Position numbers and translations under genes: made by a program
Notes under the pieces: model-generated
Seen by the model: only the letters and a program-made list of their open reading frames with translations
What the model was told of the DNA's origin: nothing
Database searches by the model: none
Origin: Cryptomeria japonica
Taxonomy: Eukaryota; Streptophyta; Pinopsida; Cupressales; Cupressaceae
NCBI RefSeq assembly: GCF_030272615.1
Contig: NC_081415.1
Location: forward strand, 596,877,335-596,941,334
Direction: 5' to 3'
Length of the DNA: 64,000 nucleotides
In this document: in pieces, positions 22,926 through 34,501 of the stretch
How the letters are laid out: every line of letters begins with the position of its first letter
How positions within the stretch are numbered: position 1 is the first letter of the stretch

Positions 22926-24203
22926 ATGAGGGAATACAGTGTGAGGGAACTTACTCATCGTCTCACTCAGACTGAGAGAGCCTATGATGAACTCAAAGTC
23001 AAGTATAAATCCTCTTTGGCCAAGAGAAGAGAGCATGCTGAGAAACTGATGGAACTTACTGAAAATAGCTCTTCTGATGAAGCAGACATGGATGCCCTAG
23101 TTGAAGAAGTTGAAAAACTGAATGAATCTAATGCCAACCTGAGAAGGGAGTTGGAAGGACTAACTATCAAAATGTGTCAAGAGCTTGAGAACAGAAGGAA
23201 ACCTGAAGATCTGGTAAAAGACAAAGATCATCAGATTTCCAAGCTGAATCAAGAAATCAGTACCCTTACCGCTCATCTCCAGGAGAGTAAAGTGGAAAAA
23301 GAAGAAATGCAAGGTGAACTAAACATGGCTATTTCTGAGAATGAAACCTTGGTGGAATCCAATGTTGCTATTTCTAAGGAACTTACTGAGTCAAAGGAGA
23401 TACTTGCCAAATTCAATCAGAGTACTGCTAAGCTCTTAGAGAAAAAGATAGAATCAGCAAAGCCAATAAAGAATACCACTGGACTTGGTTTCTCTAGGTA
23501 TGAGGAAGGTGAGACCTCTGGAACAAAAGTTGAAGCATCTAAGAAGCAACCGGCATCCAAGGATAAAGGTAAGCAAAAATTTAAACCTGTTTGCTTTAAT
23601 TGTCTCAAAGAAGGACATACAACCAATGTGTGTAGAAGCAAGGCCTACAACAATTTTTCTTATTTTCAAAGCAATATGCCTAGATCCAATAGATTTAATG
23701 GAAATTGTTATGCATGCAACAAGTTTGGGCATAGAGGATTTGAATGCAGGTCAGTTTTGCACAACACTGGGAGATATCTACCAAGGACTCAAGGAGTTAT
23801 TCTGGAACTTCCTATGAACCGGAATCCCAACCGGTACAATACCTATGACCATCGGTCAGTTGGTTATCAAGAGGAAACTAGTTGGAGAGCAACTTGTTTG
23901 ATATGTCGTGGTAGCAGTCACATTGCTGCAACATGCAGACAGAAGAATGGAAGAATGAATAATGGACCATGGAGAATACCTGGAATGGTATGTTATCATT
24001 GCAACAAATCGGGACACACTGCTAGAACTTACAGACTGAGAAAGAATCAATCGGGTCATATACCGATCACTCCAGAAGGGAAGATTGATGTTGAAACCGT
24101 TCAAGAGGATATGAATAAAACTTGGAAAAATAAATTAGAAGAAGAGTCACAGGACGAACCTGCTTCTGCACCTAGTGTGGAAGTCTTTGAACCGGCAAAC
24201 TGA
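22926..24203 (+). CDS. gag: Copia-type gag of element 2, intact frame
   Basis: The ATG at 22926 (MREYSVRELTH) is chosen because it aligns with element 1; the open frame extends upstream only from a TTG. The protein is 425 residues. Residues 1-190 form a charged coiled coil with an ENSSSDEAD acidic patch. Zinc knuckles follow at about residues 225 (CFNCLKEGHTTNVC), 261 (CYACNKFGHRGFEC), 324 (CLICRGSSHIAATC) and 357 (CYHCNKSGHTARTY). The last has Tyr for the final Cys; the others are intact CX2CX4HX4C. It is expected to bind element RNA and form virus-like particles in the cytoplasm. It ends FEPAN, and an internal AGGGGGAA purine tract follows. An uninterrupted frame in an otherwise damaged element suggests recent activity or selection on gag. 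Confidence 0.8.
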   Translation: MREYSVRELTHRLTQTERAYDELKVKYKSSLAKRREHAEKLMELTENSSSDEADMDALVEEVEKLNESNANLRRELEGLTIKMCQELENRRKPEDLVKDKDHQISKLNQEISTLTAHLQESKVEKEEMQGELNMAISENETLVESNVAISKELTESKEILAKFNQSTAKLLEKKIESAKPIKNTTGLGFSRYEEGETSGTKVEASKKQPASKDKGKQKFKPVCFNCLKEGHTTNVCRSKAYNNFSYFQSNMPRSNRFNGNCYACNKFGHRGFECRSVLHNTGRYLPRTQGVILELPMNRNPNRYNTYDHRSVGYQEETSWRATCLICRGSSHIAATCRQKNGRMNNGPWRIPGMVCYHCNKSGHTARTYRLRKNQSGHIPITPEGKIDVETVQEDMNKTWKNKLEEESQDEPASAPSVEVFEPAN

Positions 24204-24628
24204 GCTTTAGAAAATCTTAGGGGGAACATATCAGTGAAATATTTTGAACCCCTGGTTTATATCGATAAAATACCTTTATCGGTATATGTTACCTATCAGT
24301 TGGCAGAAGATTTGAAGTGGTAAAAGGCAAAATTAGGGTTTGTGCCCTAACGGTAATGCATTTATTATGGTAGGTGAGAGTTTGTTTAAAAGGGGTTTTC
24401 GTCATCATTTTCACTTATCTATTTTCGAAAGAAGAATCTTCAAGAGCAAAGCAACCAGAGCAATTTGTGTAGCATTTGAAGAGATCGTGTGTGAAATCTT
24501 GTAATCATCTTCAAGAATAACACTAAGCGGTGATCAAGCAACTGAAGTGGTGTATTGTGCGTGATATTGGAAAACCTAAATCTCAGATTGTGAAGGTATT
24601 TTCCGATATTCTTTCTTATCATTTGGTT
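24204..24628 (+). other. Spacer between gag and ORF2 of element 2
   Basis: Collinear with the spacer of element 1, including CTTAGGGGGAA at about 24217-24227 and the text before the ORF2 start. The frame upstream of 24629 opens only with GTG and is not conserved, so it is treated as leader. Confidence 0.55.
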
Positions 24629-27600
24629 ATGGCTTCCGCATCACATTCTAGTTCTAGTGCACCTGAAGAATCGCCTGAGTTTCTTCAAAAGAAAATGAGA
24701 TACAATGTCCTATCTCAAATCCCTACCAGAGTCATTGTCGAGGAAGACATTTCAGGGTATATAGACTATAAGTTGGAAGACCTAGGATCCCTGGTAATCC
24801 ACTCCCAACTAAGTCTGTTCTATGGAGATGACAAGAAGATCAAACCTGAGTATAGCATCCTTGAGAAGATGAATCTACACAATGTGGTATACTTTCTAGA
24901 AGAATTTACAGAAGAACATATTCGCATTATCCTCAGCAGAGTGCATGGTGATAAGATGTATCTCGAGCGGACCCATGACATCACACCGGAAGCGGTTCAT
25001 GTCGTCACTAGATTCTGCAATATTGGTGAAGGACCAGCTCTATGGAAGGTCACCAAAACTAAAATGACAAAGCTCACCGGTTCTGTGAGTGACCAACAGG
25101 AAATGACCATCAACACCAATAAAGACGATCTGGTGAAATATGCTTGCATGGTGATAGGTTACAGGATATTTTATGCCAGCAAAATGAATTCTATCCCTGC
25201 TGCTATGGTGAATGCTACTTATAGGATGATCAAGGAAGATACAAAATTTGATTTATGTACCTATTTACAAAAGCAATTATTGGTGAACCTAAAATCCATC
25301 AAACAGGATAAATCACTGAGGTTCAAGTTTGGACAACTTCTGGTCAGTCTATTCTTTTACTTTCAAGGTTATTTCCCTGGAGTAGGTGATGTTCAATGGT
25401 CTACTGACCTACCAGTTTCCAGACAGATTAAGGAGAGTCTACGAGTAGTGGGAACTATATATCCTGAGGTTCTAAACAAGTATTTTGATGAATTCAAACG
25501 AAAGATGAGCCAAAGAATGAGGATATCTGGTGATATTGTGAAGAAGTATGAAGATGACATCTGCTTCACAATAAGGATAGATGACTACATAATGGAAGCA
25601 GTGGAACCAAGAAAGGAAGTAGTTGGCCCTATGGGGTATGAAGTGGTGAATGACCTATTGATCGGGTATGCCTCTACCCTACTTGCCTCACCACTGGAAG
25701 CAAAGAAGAAAAGAACCGGTACCTACTTGGAGAGGGTCACACCGATTGAGGAACCGAAGCAGAAAAAGGGCAAAGCTGTGCCATTGGTATCAACATCGGT
25801 TACCCCTGCCATTCCAAAAGTGACCAAGCAGTCACCAGCCAAAAAGAAACCTGAAGTTATTCCAGCTAAAGTATTCGAGAGGAAGCGAAAAACCAGGAAT
25901 CACTCACCAAAGTCAGAGGACACTGAACCGAAGGTTGAAACAAAGAAGTCAAAGCAATCAAACAAAAAGGTGAATTCTACCAGTAATGTACCAGCAACTT
26001 CTACATCGGTAAGCATAGATCTTACCTCTTATAAGCCAATGACACATTGTCAAAGGACAATAAAGAATATTAGGAGCAAATTGCTTGATGACTTAAAAGA
26101 ACATTTTGATGACTTTAATGATAGTGAAAAAGAGGAGGTAGAACATAAGGTTATCAAATATTTATGTGTTAATGATCGGTCGCCATCTGAGATTAAGTCT
26201 GTTACTCCAGATTCTTTATATAATTATTTGGATAATAAATGATGCATTGCCATTGAAAGAGAACAAGAGATCAAAGAGAAAAATTTTGCACAAAACTTTC
26301 CTGACGCTTCAAATTCTGAATTATTTGAAATCGTGGATAAGAACAAAGGCATCTTCTTTATGAGAAGGAGACGACTCGGATTACTAGAAGGTAAAACTTT
26401 TGAAGTAGAAAAGGATACACATATACATGTTAAAGTTGTTGTCGACATACACAGACTATCTGAAGCCACTAGGAAGGCTGATCAAACACATGACCTATCC
26501 TCAGGCAAACCGAATGAGGTATTTGACAGTGAAGGTGAAAAAGTGACAGAACAAATTGACACTATTGATGTTGATGCATTAGATAATGAGGATGTCACTC
26601 CAGACAAAGAAAATGTTGAGAAAGAGAAACAGGACAAAGAGAAAGCAAAGAAAGAACAAGAGGAAAAGAAAAATCAAGAAGAAGATAAGAGAAAAGAAGA
26701 AGAGAAGAAGAGAGAAGAAGATAAGAGAAAAGAAGAAGAGAAGAAGAAAGAAGAAGACAAGAGAAAAGAAGAAGAGAGGAAGAAAGAAGAAGACAAGAGA
26801 AAAGAAGAAGAGAGGAAGAAGGAGGAAGAGAAGAAAAAACAAGAAGAGGACAAGAAGAAGGAAAAAATAGAGAAGAAACAAGAAGAGGAGAAAAAGAAAG
26901 AGTTAGAGAAGAAGAAAGAAGAAGAAAAGAAAAGAGTGGAAGAGGAGAAGGAAGCAGAGAAGATAAAACAAGCGGAGAATCCTAAGGCAACCGGTGATCA
27001 AACCAAGGCGGTTGATTCCACCAGTCCTATTGATCTAACTCTTGCAAGTCTGACTCAATCAACAGATGAGTCTGAGCTACTTCGAGGCATCAAAATTGCA
27101 TAGGAGAGACTGGAAGAATTGCAGAGGAATAAAGAACAGGATGTCATACAAATTGCAGTTGACACCCTTACCAATCTAATTCCCGATACTAACCTCCCTA
27201 GTACCAACTCCTCTCTATCCAAGCTTAAACTTCTTTGTACCATAGTAGAGGACCAGATACAATGCTTAGAAGATGTTTCTCAAGCAACTGCAAGAAAGTG
27301 TTGCAATATTGCATTATAACAAACAATAAAAGATTGTTGGCATTTCTTAAGGATATTGAGAAGGTTGTTGATGATTATGGATATAACTGATTAAAGATGT
27401 TTTACTATCTTGATATTATTATTTTGTCATTGATGTCAAGAAATTGATTTTCTAATTCAGTATGATGTTGCCATATCTTGAGAAGTATGATATGAAGATT
27501 ATAAAGAAGTCGGTGAAAGACACAGGAAAGAATATGATGAATAAGGGGATGAATAAGGTATTCAATGGGCAACTACTACCGAGTCAGACAATGATGAGAT

Positions 27601-29407
27601 CATGATGTTTTAGATTGTTTTAACATCATACATATGTTGTAAATTGTAAAGGTTAATACTATACTATGTTATCAACCAAAGAACCTAGTCGGTAAACCCT
27701 AAGGAACCTAGTCGGTAAACCATAAGGTTATCGCTATTCGTTAATGAAGGCGGAATGTCTACCGAGTGAAGTTTAGTATTCACTGAGTTGTTACCGAGTT
27801 GTAACCGAGCTATAATAGAATGCATTAAATGTTTACATGCGGTATTTAATGAAAGAAGCTGATGAGCTGGAGCGGATCAATGATTGGTAAGTCGTGGAAG
27901 AAGTTTGTTAACGAATCTAAGGCAATAGAAAGTCGGCATGAAGATCTACAGCTCAGATTGAACCGCAATACCCTGGCACAAGTTCCAAGACTATTATGCA
28001 AGTTCCAAGGCGGGGTAAAACGTTTTTAGATCGAAAGATGCATTGAACTTGGACAAGATTGAAGATCTGATGGCTATGATTGATCATGGGAAATGTGATC
28101 AAGGAGATTAAGCGGTTACCTAATTGTCTATAAATAGGAAACTGTTGATAAACAATAAATGCGGGCAAGTGTATGCACAGGGATGCTACATAGTGATTAC
28201 CAAGCACAGAAGCTTGAAGACCTGTTAGAATAACAGAGTATAGAAGCCCAACAGATAGACAAGATTAGTTCTATGTCTAGATTGTATTGAACAAATAAGA
28301 ATCTGCTTTAGCATTTTAGATGTGAAGTTGCAAATAGATTTGTATTACTGTTATTTTGTGAAAGTGACAAAAAATCTCTTAACCGAGTGGACTTAACAGT
28401 CTTATATGTAAATCCTCTAGCAAGGTGACATTCTGATTGAGTGTTTGAAATCCTTTGACAAGGTCACTTCTAACAAAGTGAAGATCCTAACAGATCTAAG
28501 GGAAATCCCTTAACCGGGTCACATCTAGCAATGTGTTTGTAATCTTTAACAGGATTTTCTTTTAACCGAGCATACTCTAGAAGAGTATATTTCTTAGTGG
28601 GTCTAAAATCCCACAGTGGTTTTTCCCCATTTGGGTTTCCACGTTAAATCTGGTGTTATGAGGTTTATATTGTTCATATGCTTTTGAGTTTGAATGTTGG
28701 ACAATTTTGGATATATGACTGATATATATGTTACCGAGGTTGAATCTAATGTTTTTATGGATGATTAAGTTTGTATGATTCACCCCCCCCCTCTCATCTT
28801 GTTGGCTATTGGATCTGTACTTACATTAAGTATCAGAACTATCAGAAAGAACCATGAGAAGGCACTCAATACTGCCTTAGTCAAGAAAATGAATGAACTT
28901 AGGACACAACTACTAAAGCAGCAGAATGATATCAGTGTTGCTATTGGAGAGGGTAAACTAATTTTGAGTAAAATCTACCAACCCCATCCGTTTTGTGAAG
29001 ATGTGCTCAAACAGAAAGCTAAACTCCAATCGGAGTTACAGGAATATATTAGCACCTTCAAGATGCCCTATGATCTATTCACTACCTATGGACAAACCAT
29101 TCATCATTTTCAAGATCAGACTGCCAAGATGGACTTAGAGATCAGCAACCAGACTCAAGATTTGCAGGCATTTCAACTGCTCCTATTGCCAAAACTGCAG
29201 ATTCTTCAGAGATGTTTTCTCAACCTGGAAGCTATCACGGTCACTCGAGAGATGAGTACCATCGATGCAATGGAAGAAATGGAATTCCAGATGAAGATTG
29301 AAAGTGAGGTTGCTACCTCATTACTTGAGTCATGGACATTGGACATGACAAATTTTGTGCAGAACTTTAAATCTGTTTTTGAGAAATTTCATTCCTTATT
29401 GTCATGA
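24629..29407 (+). pseudogene. ORF2 of element 2, unknown ~1075-residue protein
   Basis: ATG at 24629 (MASASHSSSSAPEE) matches the start in element 1. Leaving out the inserted LTR and one target-site copy, the frame runs 1075 codons to a TGA at 29405. It is broken only by TGA at 26240 (TGG in element 1) and TAG at 27101 (CAA in element 1). Residues 1-330 look globular and well conserved between copies (ILSRVHGDKMYLERTHDITP, YFQGYFPGVGDVQWS). Residues 350-480 are basic and Pro/Lys-rich. THCQRTIKNIRSKLLDDL forms a second block. Residues ~655-785 are an almost pure Lys/Glu/Arg coiled coil built from 14-residue repeats. The C-terminal 250 residues are helical. No catalytic motif of pol proteins and no clear membrane segment were seen. 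Function is unknown. Position and coiled coil recall the Sirevirus env-like ORF. Confidence 0.7.
27299..28844 (+). mobile_element. Solo LTR inserted in ORF2 of element 2
   Basis: The insert begins TG and ends CA and is flanked by perfect 5-bp repeats GAAAG (27294-27298 and 28845-28849). Insert plus one repeat is 1551 bp, a multiple of three, so the ORF2 frame is the same on both sides. Inside are the copia LTR hallmarks CCCCATTTGGGTTTCCACG near 28625 and a poly-C run near 28785. A second TGTTGGCA start lies at 27335, and a TATCAGA primer-site-like word lies near 28831. The insert may therefore contain short internal sequence on both sides of a 1.49-kb LTR. No internal coding region remains. 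Confidence 0.75.
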
Positions 29408-29659
29408 ACATCTACTCTGTTTTATTTTATAAAAGGATAGTTTGCATCACTTTGTCATTATTGGAAAAGGGGGAGTAGTGTAAGTAAAATTTTGGTGAAT
29501 GTTACCATTTCATGCACTTACCTATAATTTTTTTTGCAAAAGGGAGTAGTGTATATGCTTAGGAGGAGTAATTTTGATTATGGCATTTTGTTATTATTGT
29601 AAAAATACTTAGATGTCAACATTTTCCTAAGTGTTTCCATCAATACCAAAGGGGGAGAT
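29408..29659 (+). other. 3' untranslated part and polypurine tracts of element 2
   Basis: AAAAGGGGGAG at about 29465, AAAAGGGAG near 29539, GGAGGAG near 29562 and the terminal AAAGGGGGAGAT at 29648-29659 repeat the pattern of element 1. The last abuts the 3' LTR and would prime plus-strand synthesis. Confidence 0.65.
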
Positions 29660-30834
29660 TGTTGGCATTTTGATGATTTTGATAATGTTTTGATTGTCAT
29701 TTATGGACACTCACTTTCTTGATGTATGAGTTATGCTCAACCGATAATTGTTCCAACCGGTATTGTGTATTATTGGATGTATAGTCTTTAGACTATCGAT
29801 ATTTTGCAGAAAATGTTTATCGGTCACAGATTGACTGAAGAGCTCAAGCGGTATTAAGACCTCAAGTGGTTCGAGGATCACAAGCGGTATGAAGGACCCA
29901 AGCGGTAGTTAACTTTTGATCGGAACACTATGATCTACAAGTCTTCATTTTTGACAACCGATAATCGGTATATTGTATTAACCGGTATATAACTGTGATG
30001 AGTTACCAACCAGTAATACTATAATGTGTGATGAGTTATCATCCACTGACACTTTGGTGGTGCATTTGTGTCGTGTTACCAAATGTGTCTAGATGCACTG
30101 TACCTAGGAACTTGTAGTCTAATTCTATTGGACCGACATGAAATCAGATTCCTTTATAAGGACATCATGTCTAGGGTTTGCATGTGTAAGAGACAGAGTA
30201 TGTGACACAGAATAGAGAAGGCTATGTGCGATCATTGAAGAGAAGATTAGGTCTGTGTGAAGAGATAAAGTGTGGAGATATTGAAGACTGAAGTAATGCT
30301 AAAATTCATTAACAATGAGCTGACAAGGATCTAATTAAGCATACTGTGTTATTATCTAGATCATTCACTTGTTGATTACTAATATCTTCGACAAGTCTGT
30401 AACCCTTAACCAGGTAGGCCTAGCAAAGCCTTTGTAAATCCTCTAACAAGGTGGTTCACAACTGTGGTTCTGAAATCCTCTAACGAGGTAGTCTTTAACA
30501 GGACTTATCTCCTAACATAGATCTAGATTCCTAATAAGATCTGTTCTAGTGAAGAACACTGTATGACCTTAACCGGTCTGGTTTCTATTCTGTAGATAGT
30601 TACTTGTGAGTTTCTGCTCACCGTGGTTTTTCCCATTTGGGTTTCCACATCAAATATCTTGTGTTATGGTGATTGTTCTCTTGTGGGTGAATGCTTTGTT
30701 TGCTATTTGGTTTGCATTTATCTTAACCAGTTTATTAGTGAATCTGTTGCACTGGTTATCTGGTAAACTGTTTAAGAGATGATTACAGTATTTTTTGGTA
30801 TACTAATTCACCCCCCTCCCCCTCTTAGTATTCA
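29660..30834 (+). repeat. 3' LTR of element 2
   Basis: The LTR is 1175 bp, starts TGTTGGCA and ends GTATTCA. It contains several AGCGGTAT and ACCGGTAT words in the first 350 bp and the TTTCCCATTTGGGTTTCC motif near 30630. It is clearly related to, but distinct from, the element 1 LTR. Confidence 0.85.
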
Positions 30835-30839
30835 TCACT

Positions 30840-31933
30840 AACTATGTCCCATGTTGGATGATTGCATCAGTCAATGTTGTGGCCACCTGAAGAGTCTCTA
30901 TCTCCATCGACTCTTTCAGGGCTGCTGGGACCGTCGCATGCACCTTGGGTTTGGGTGCTACGGGGCGATCACTCTATGAGTCTAATACCCTATGAGTTCC
31001 AGGTCTATCTTGGGTAGAGACTCCACCTATACCATGGAACTCTCTCATATCAAAATAATTAGGCCGCTCATTGAGGACAAACTCACAATATATTTTCCTC
31101 AAAAAATATAATGGAACTTAAAAATTATTACAAAGTGGTTCATCAAAGACCATCCACCACCTATTCCAAAAAAGATTCTTCATCTGCACATTGGTACACC
31201 AATGTATGGGAAACCTCTTTGCATTAAGAGGTAAGGACTCACCAGTTCTGGGATCAACAAAAAGAGCACATATTTGTGTTTTACTTATGTTTTTATTTTT
31301 CACTGCATCATATGATAACCCATTAGCATAATAAGTGCGACACCTATCCCTATAGTTTCCCCATTTTGTAATCTTACTCGAAATTGTAGTGGCACCACTA
31401 GCCAATGTTTCTAGGCTAGTGGCAAGGGATAAATGATGCTCAAGCTCAAATGTTTTCAATCTATTAATTAGTCTAGTTATTTTAGCAATGTTTTGCCCTA
31501 ACTGATTAAGCAAATCCTCCTATGTAGCTAATGTACGGTCTAAAGGAGGACATGGAGGTGTATCCTGAGGGTTTTGTTGTGGATTTTGTTGTGGTTTTTG
31601 CTATGGGTTTTGAGGTGCGTCTTGTTGTGGTTTTGGATTTTTAGAATCTAATATTGGTAACAAAAAATTAAAAAAACCGATCAAAATCACGAATTTAAAT
31701 TGAAAATGTAAATAAAATTTATCAAATGTGCAAAAAAAGCAAAACAAAATGCGTAACCAACCTCTTTCCATGGCGTCTAGGTGTAAAAATATGGAGCCCA
31801 TGCGCAATTTGCAACAAAAAAACCCTTTGAACTCGCTCTTGACCACATAAGGAAATAATACAGTCGACAGTCCAAAAAAGAAAATTATTGACAAGGACTG
31901 TGTATCCAGTTTTGTTCCTTTAGGCTCGGGCAC
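30840..31933 (-). pseudogene. Remnant of an unknown protein, minus strand
   Basis: From 31933 leftwards the minus strand reads an N-terminal segment (MPEPKGTKLDTQS), a Pro/Gln-rich linker near 31600-31550, then LNQLGQNIAKITRLINRLKT and a long open segment to 31118 with KWGNYRDRCRTYYANGLSYD and NVQMKNLFWNRWWMVFDEPL. After a stop it continues with YCEFVLNERPNYFDMREFHG down to about 30850. Scattered stops break it. The composition is protein-like and the segments are collinear. The family is not recognised; an extra ORF of a retroelement is likely. Element 2 ends directly against it. Confidence 0.4.
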
Positions 31934-31950
31934 AATGAACCTAATCGCAT

Positions 31951-33156
31951 ACGAGGTTTTTTAAATCTTAAAACTGTGAACGCAGTTGCTATTTTTTCAA
32001 CTTTTTTTGGGTGTGTGTCCACTTTTTTGCACACCATCTTGGTGCACACACCCTAGTTTAACTTGCTAGAAATTTCAAGAACAACTGCAATAATGTTACT
32101 ATTAGAAATATAACAAATCTATAGTGCAAACATAATTACAATTCCTAGGTGATAAGAAAGTCGCCTAAATCGTAGAAAAACAAGCATTATAGGAATCATA
32201 CATGAACAAAAAATCTAATCCTTGCATGAGACTATTATGACTACTTTGGAGGTTTCCATGCACTAATCAATTATGGAAATCAAGGGGTTTTTGTCCTTTG
32301 ATTTCCAATGACAGATGAACATATGATGTCCAATCCCATGGATAAACAAGCATCTCTTCTCTTGAACTGTATCTTGATTAAATATACATTTTTTAAATTC
32401 TTATATTTTCCCTTCAAAATACACTCGCACACAACCCTTGACTAACACTACTATCAAATTGATTAGCTTATTAAATAACATCTACAACCACATAATCAAG
32501 ACACCCAATGTAAGTACATACACTTCTCTAATTTACTTTCCCTGAACTCACAATAAAAATGAAAAATAGACTTACATATCAACCCAAAATATTTTTTTAT
32601 TGGAAGAAGCATATATACTTTTTAACAAAGTATCACTTATTACAAGGACAATCCTAAATGAGAAGAAATAGAGAAACCACATCTACAAGCACAAAAATTG
32701 CATAAAGAAGGTAGCTACAAAAACCGCAAGGAATTTGTCTAAGCAATGCCTAGGCAAATAGTAGAGAAAATGGTCTCAATTGCATAACAAGAAATTCATA
32801 ATAGCAACAACACTATTGTATCCAACACATTACATAGTTGTGTTAAAGGGTAGAAGAACAAATACAACCCCAAATAGAACAAAAGAAACTTGCAAATATG
32901 AACCAACTCATGAAATAAAACATAACCTACACTGAACATAATTAAGTTATACCACTTCCTAAAGAGGCCTAGAGAGTGTGTGCTAAGATAAATTATGTTC
33001 CTAGAGACAAAACCTTATCCTTGAGCTAGGAGAGAATATCTTCATCCTGCAACTTGATCTAGTATCATTATTAGTGCCATGTTTAGTTGAAAGTATTAAA
33101 TAAACTTCATTTATTTTAGAAGAATAGAGCAAATTATTTGAATTTCAATCTTATAT
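31951..33156. other. No gene seen
   Basis: AT-rich sequence with a short inverted repeat at 32009-32053 (own entry). No coding or RNA feature was recognised. Confidence 0.45.
32009..32053. repeat. Inverted repeat with GTGCACCAAGATGGTG motif
   Basis: GGGTGTGTGTCCAC at the left pairs with GTGCACACACCC at the right across an ~18-base centre. On the minus strand the centre reads GTGCACCAAGATGGTG. A related word occurs in the opposite orientation at about 44889. It could be a transposon end. Confidence 0.5.
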
Positions 33157-33412
33157 GGGGAGGAGGAGTGAGATAGTACAACCAGCCATCTAAACTTCCA
33201 AATTTGATAATGGTAAAACAAAGTGAACTAAAAATCATGTTATGGGAAGTTAATAAACTAAGAGGAGCAACTTTCAAAGACCCAGGGGAGGAGGAGTGAG
33301 ATAGTACAACCAGTCATCTAAACTTCCAAATTTGATAATGGTAAAACAATGTGAGCTAAAAATCATGTTATGGAGGTTAATAAACTAAGAGGAGCAACTT
33401 TCAAAGACCCAG
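33157..33412 (+). repeat. 128-bp tandem duplication
   Basis: Two adjacent copies starting GGGGAGGAGGAGTGAGATAG at 33157 and 33285 differ at only a few positions (for example CAGCCATC and CAGTCATC). No gene is involved. Confidence 0.85.
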
Positions 33413-33510
33413 GGAAATGAAAAAGGGTAGGTTTGAAGGCAAAAAGTGTTGTAAGGGGTGGACAGAGGAATTTAACGTGATATCCAACTAGAAGTTTTGC
33501 ATGCAAGAAC

Positions 33511-34501
33511 TGTTAGAATCAAAGATCACTGAGGGGGGGGATGGGGGGGGGGGAGCAGTGATCTATCGAAAATTGAAACAAACTTATTCTTTATCCACCG
33601 GTTAACAATGCATAACACATAAGAACATAAGCATGCAACAATAAGTACACAAATCCACCACTGAAATTTTTACATGGAAACCCGAAAAGGGAAAAACCAC
33701 GGTGGGGCTAGAACCCACAATATTCATATACTATGGCCAGGAGTACATAAATATTACATAGATGGGAATGCACTTGCATTCAGGCTCGCTGCCTAGAGCT
33801 CACTTCTCAAATAAGTTGCCCAGAGGGCTACAACCCTCAAGGAAGTTTCACTGACTTACAATTTGTTTACAATGTGTAGATACAATGAAATAAACTCTTA
33901 ATCAACATCTGACTATGCAAAGATGAGTTTTGGTTAGGCTCTGAATCTTTGACTGTCTCTGCTCTGCTAAATATTTTATTTGTCTCTGTAGCTACCATTT
34001 GGTTTGAAAGAAAAATGTGCACATGGAACTGCGCTTAGTCACACCAAAACATATCACCATACTCATCACACTACGAAAAACAATTTCCAAAACGATCTTA
34101 TATATCTGATCTTACCACAAAAACAATCTCCTTCAAGTCGGCTTCAATAAGTGTAACATGTAGATCAAGTCGGCTTCAATCTCGAACAAAACATAGCACC
34201 GGACAAAAATATTATAACCACATTCTTCCTAAAGGTCTTTCATATAATTGAGATCACAAAAAGAATCACCAAAAACACTGTAATCACCGAAGATCATTTC
34301 GGATCAAAACATTACTGAAATACATTGGTTTGCCTTGTTCCACCGATTAATTGTCTACCGGTTACCTCCATCTTCCGGATAAGTTGAATCACGACTGCTA
34401 GATCGAACAACCAAGAAGAGTTGCCATCAATGACAACCCTAAACAAATAATCAACCATCGAAAGTCTTTTGAAATCACCGAGTGAGTGTCAATTGCCAAC
34501 A
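33511..34501 (-). mobile_element. Solo LTR, copia (Sirevirus-like) type
   Basis: On the minus strand it starts TGTTGGCAATTGACACTC and ends TTTGATTCTAACA, about 0.99 kb. It carries the TTTTTCCC..TTCGGGTTTCCATG motif and a poly-C run near its end, like the LTRs of elements 1 and 2. No coding region and no clear 5-bp duplication (flanks AGAAC and ACAGC) were found, so the boundaries may be off by a few bases or one flank is rearranged. Confidence 0.6.

Larger units (their letters stand above)
21892..30834 (+). mobile_element. Copia-type (Sirevirus-like) non-autonomous element 2
   Basis: It has the same organisation as element 1: LTR, primer site, gag, ORF2, polypurine tract, LTR. It has no protease, integrase, reverse transcriptase or RNase H. 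The 5' LTR lacks its first ~196 bp, and ORF2 carries a nested LTR insertion (27299-28844). Gag is a single open frame, and ORF2 has only two nonsense codons besides the insertion, so this copy is much better preserved than element 1. The right flank begins TCACT; the left target site is gone with the LTR end. Confidence 0.8.

Noticed and set aside
26579-26881. Minus-strand Phe/Leu-rich and plus-strand Lys/Arg frames in element 2
   Set aside because: Shadows of the ORF2 Lys/Glu repeat, in a different frame from the conserved ORF.
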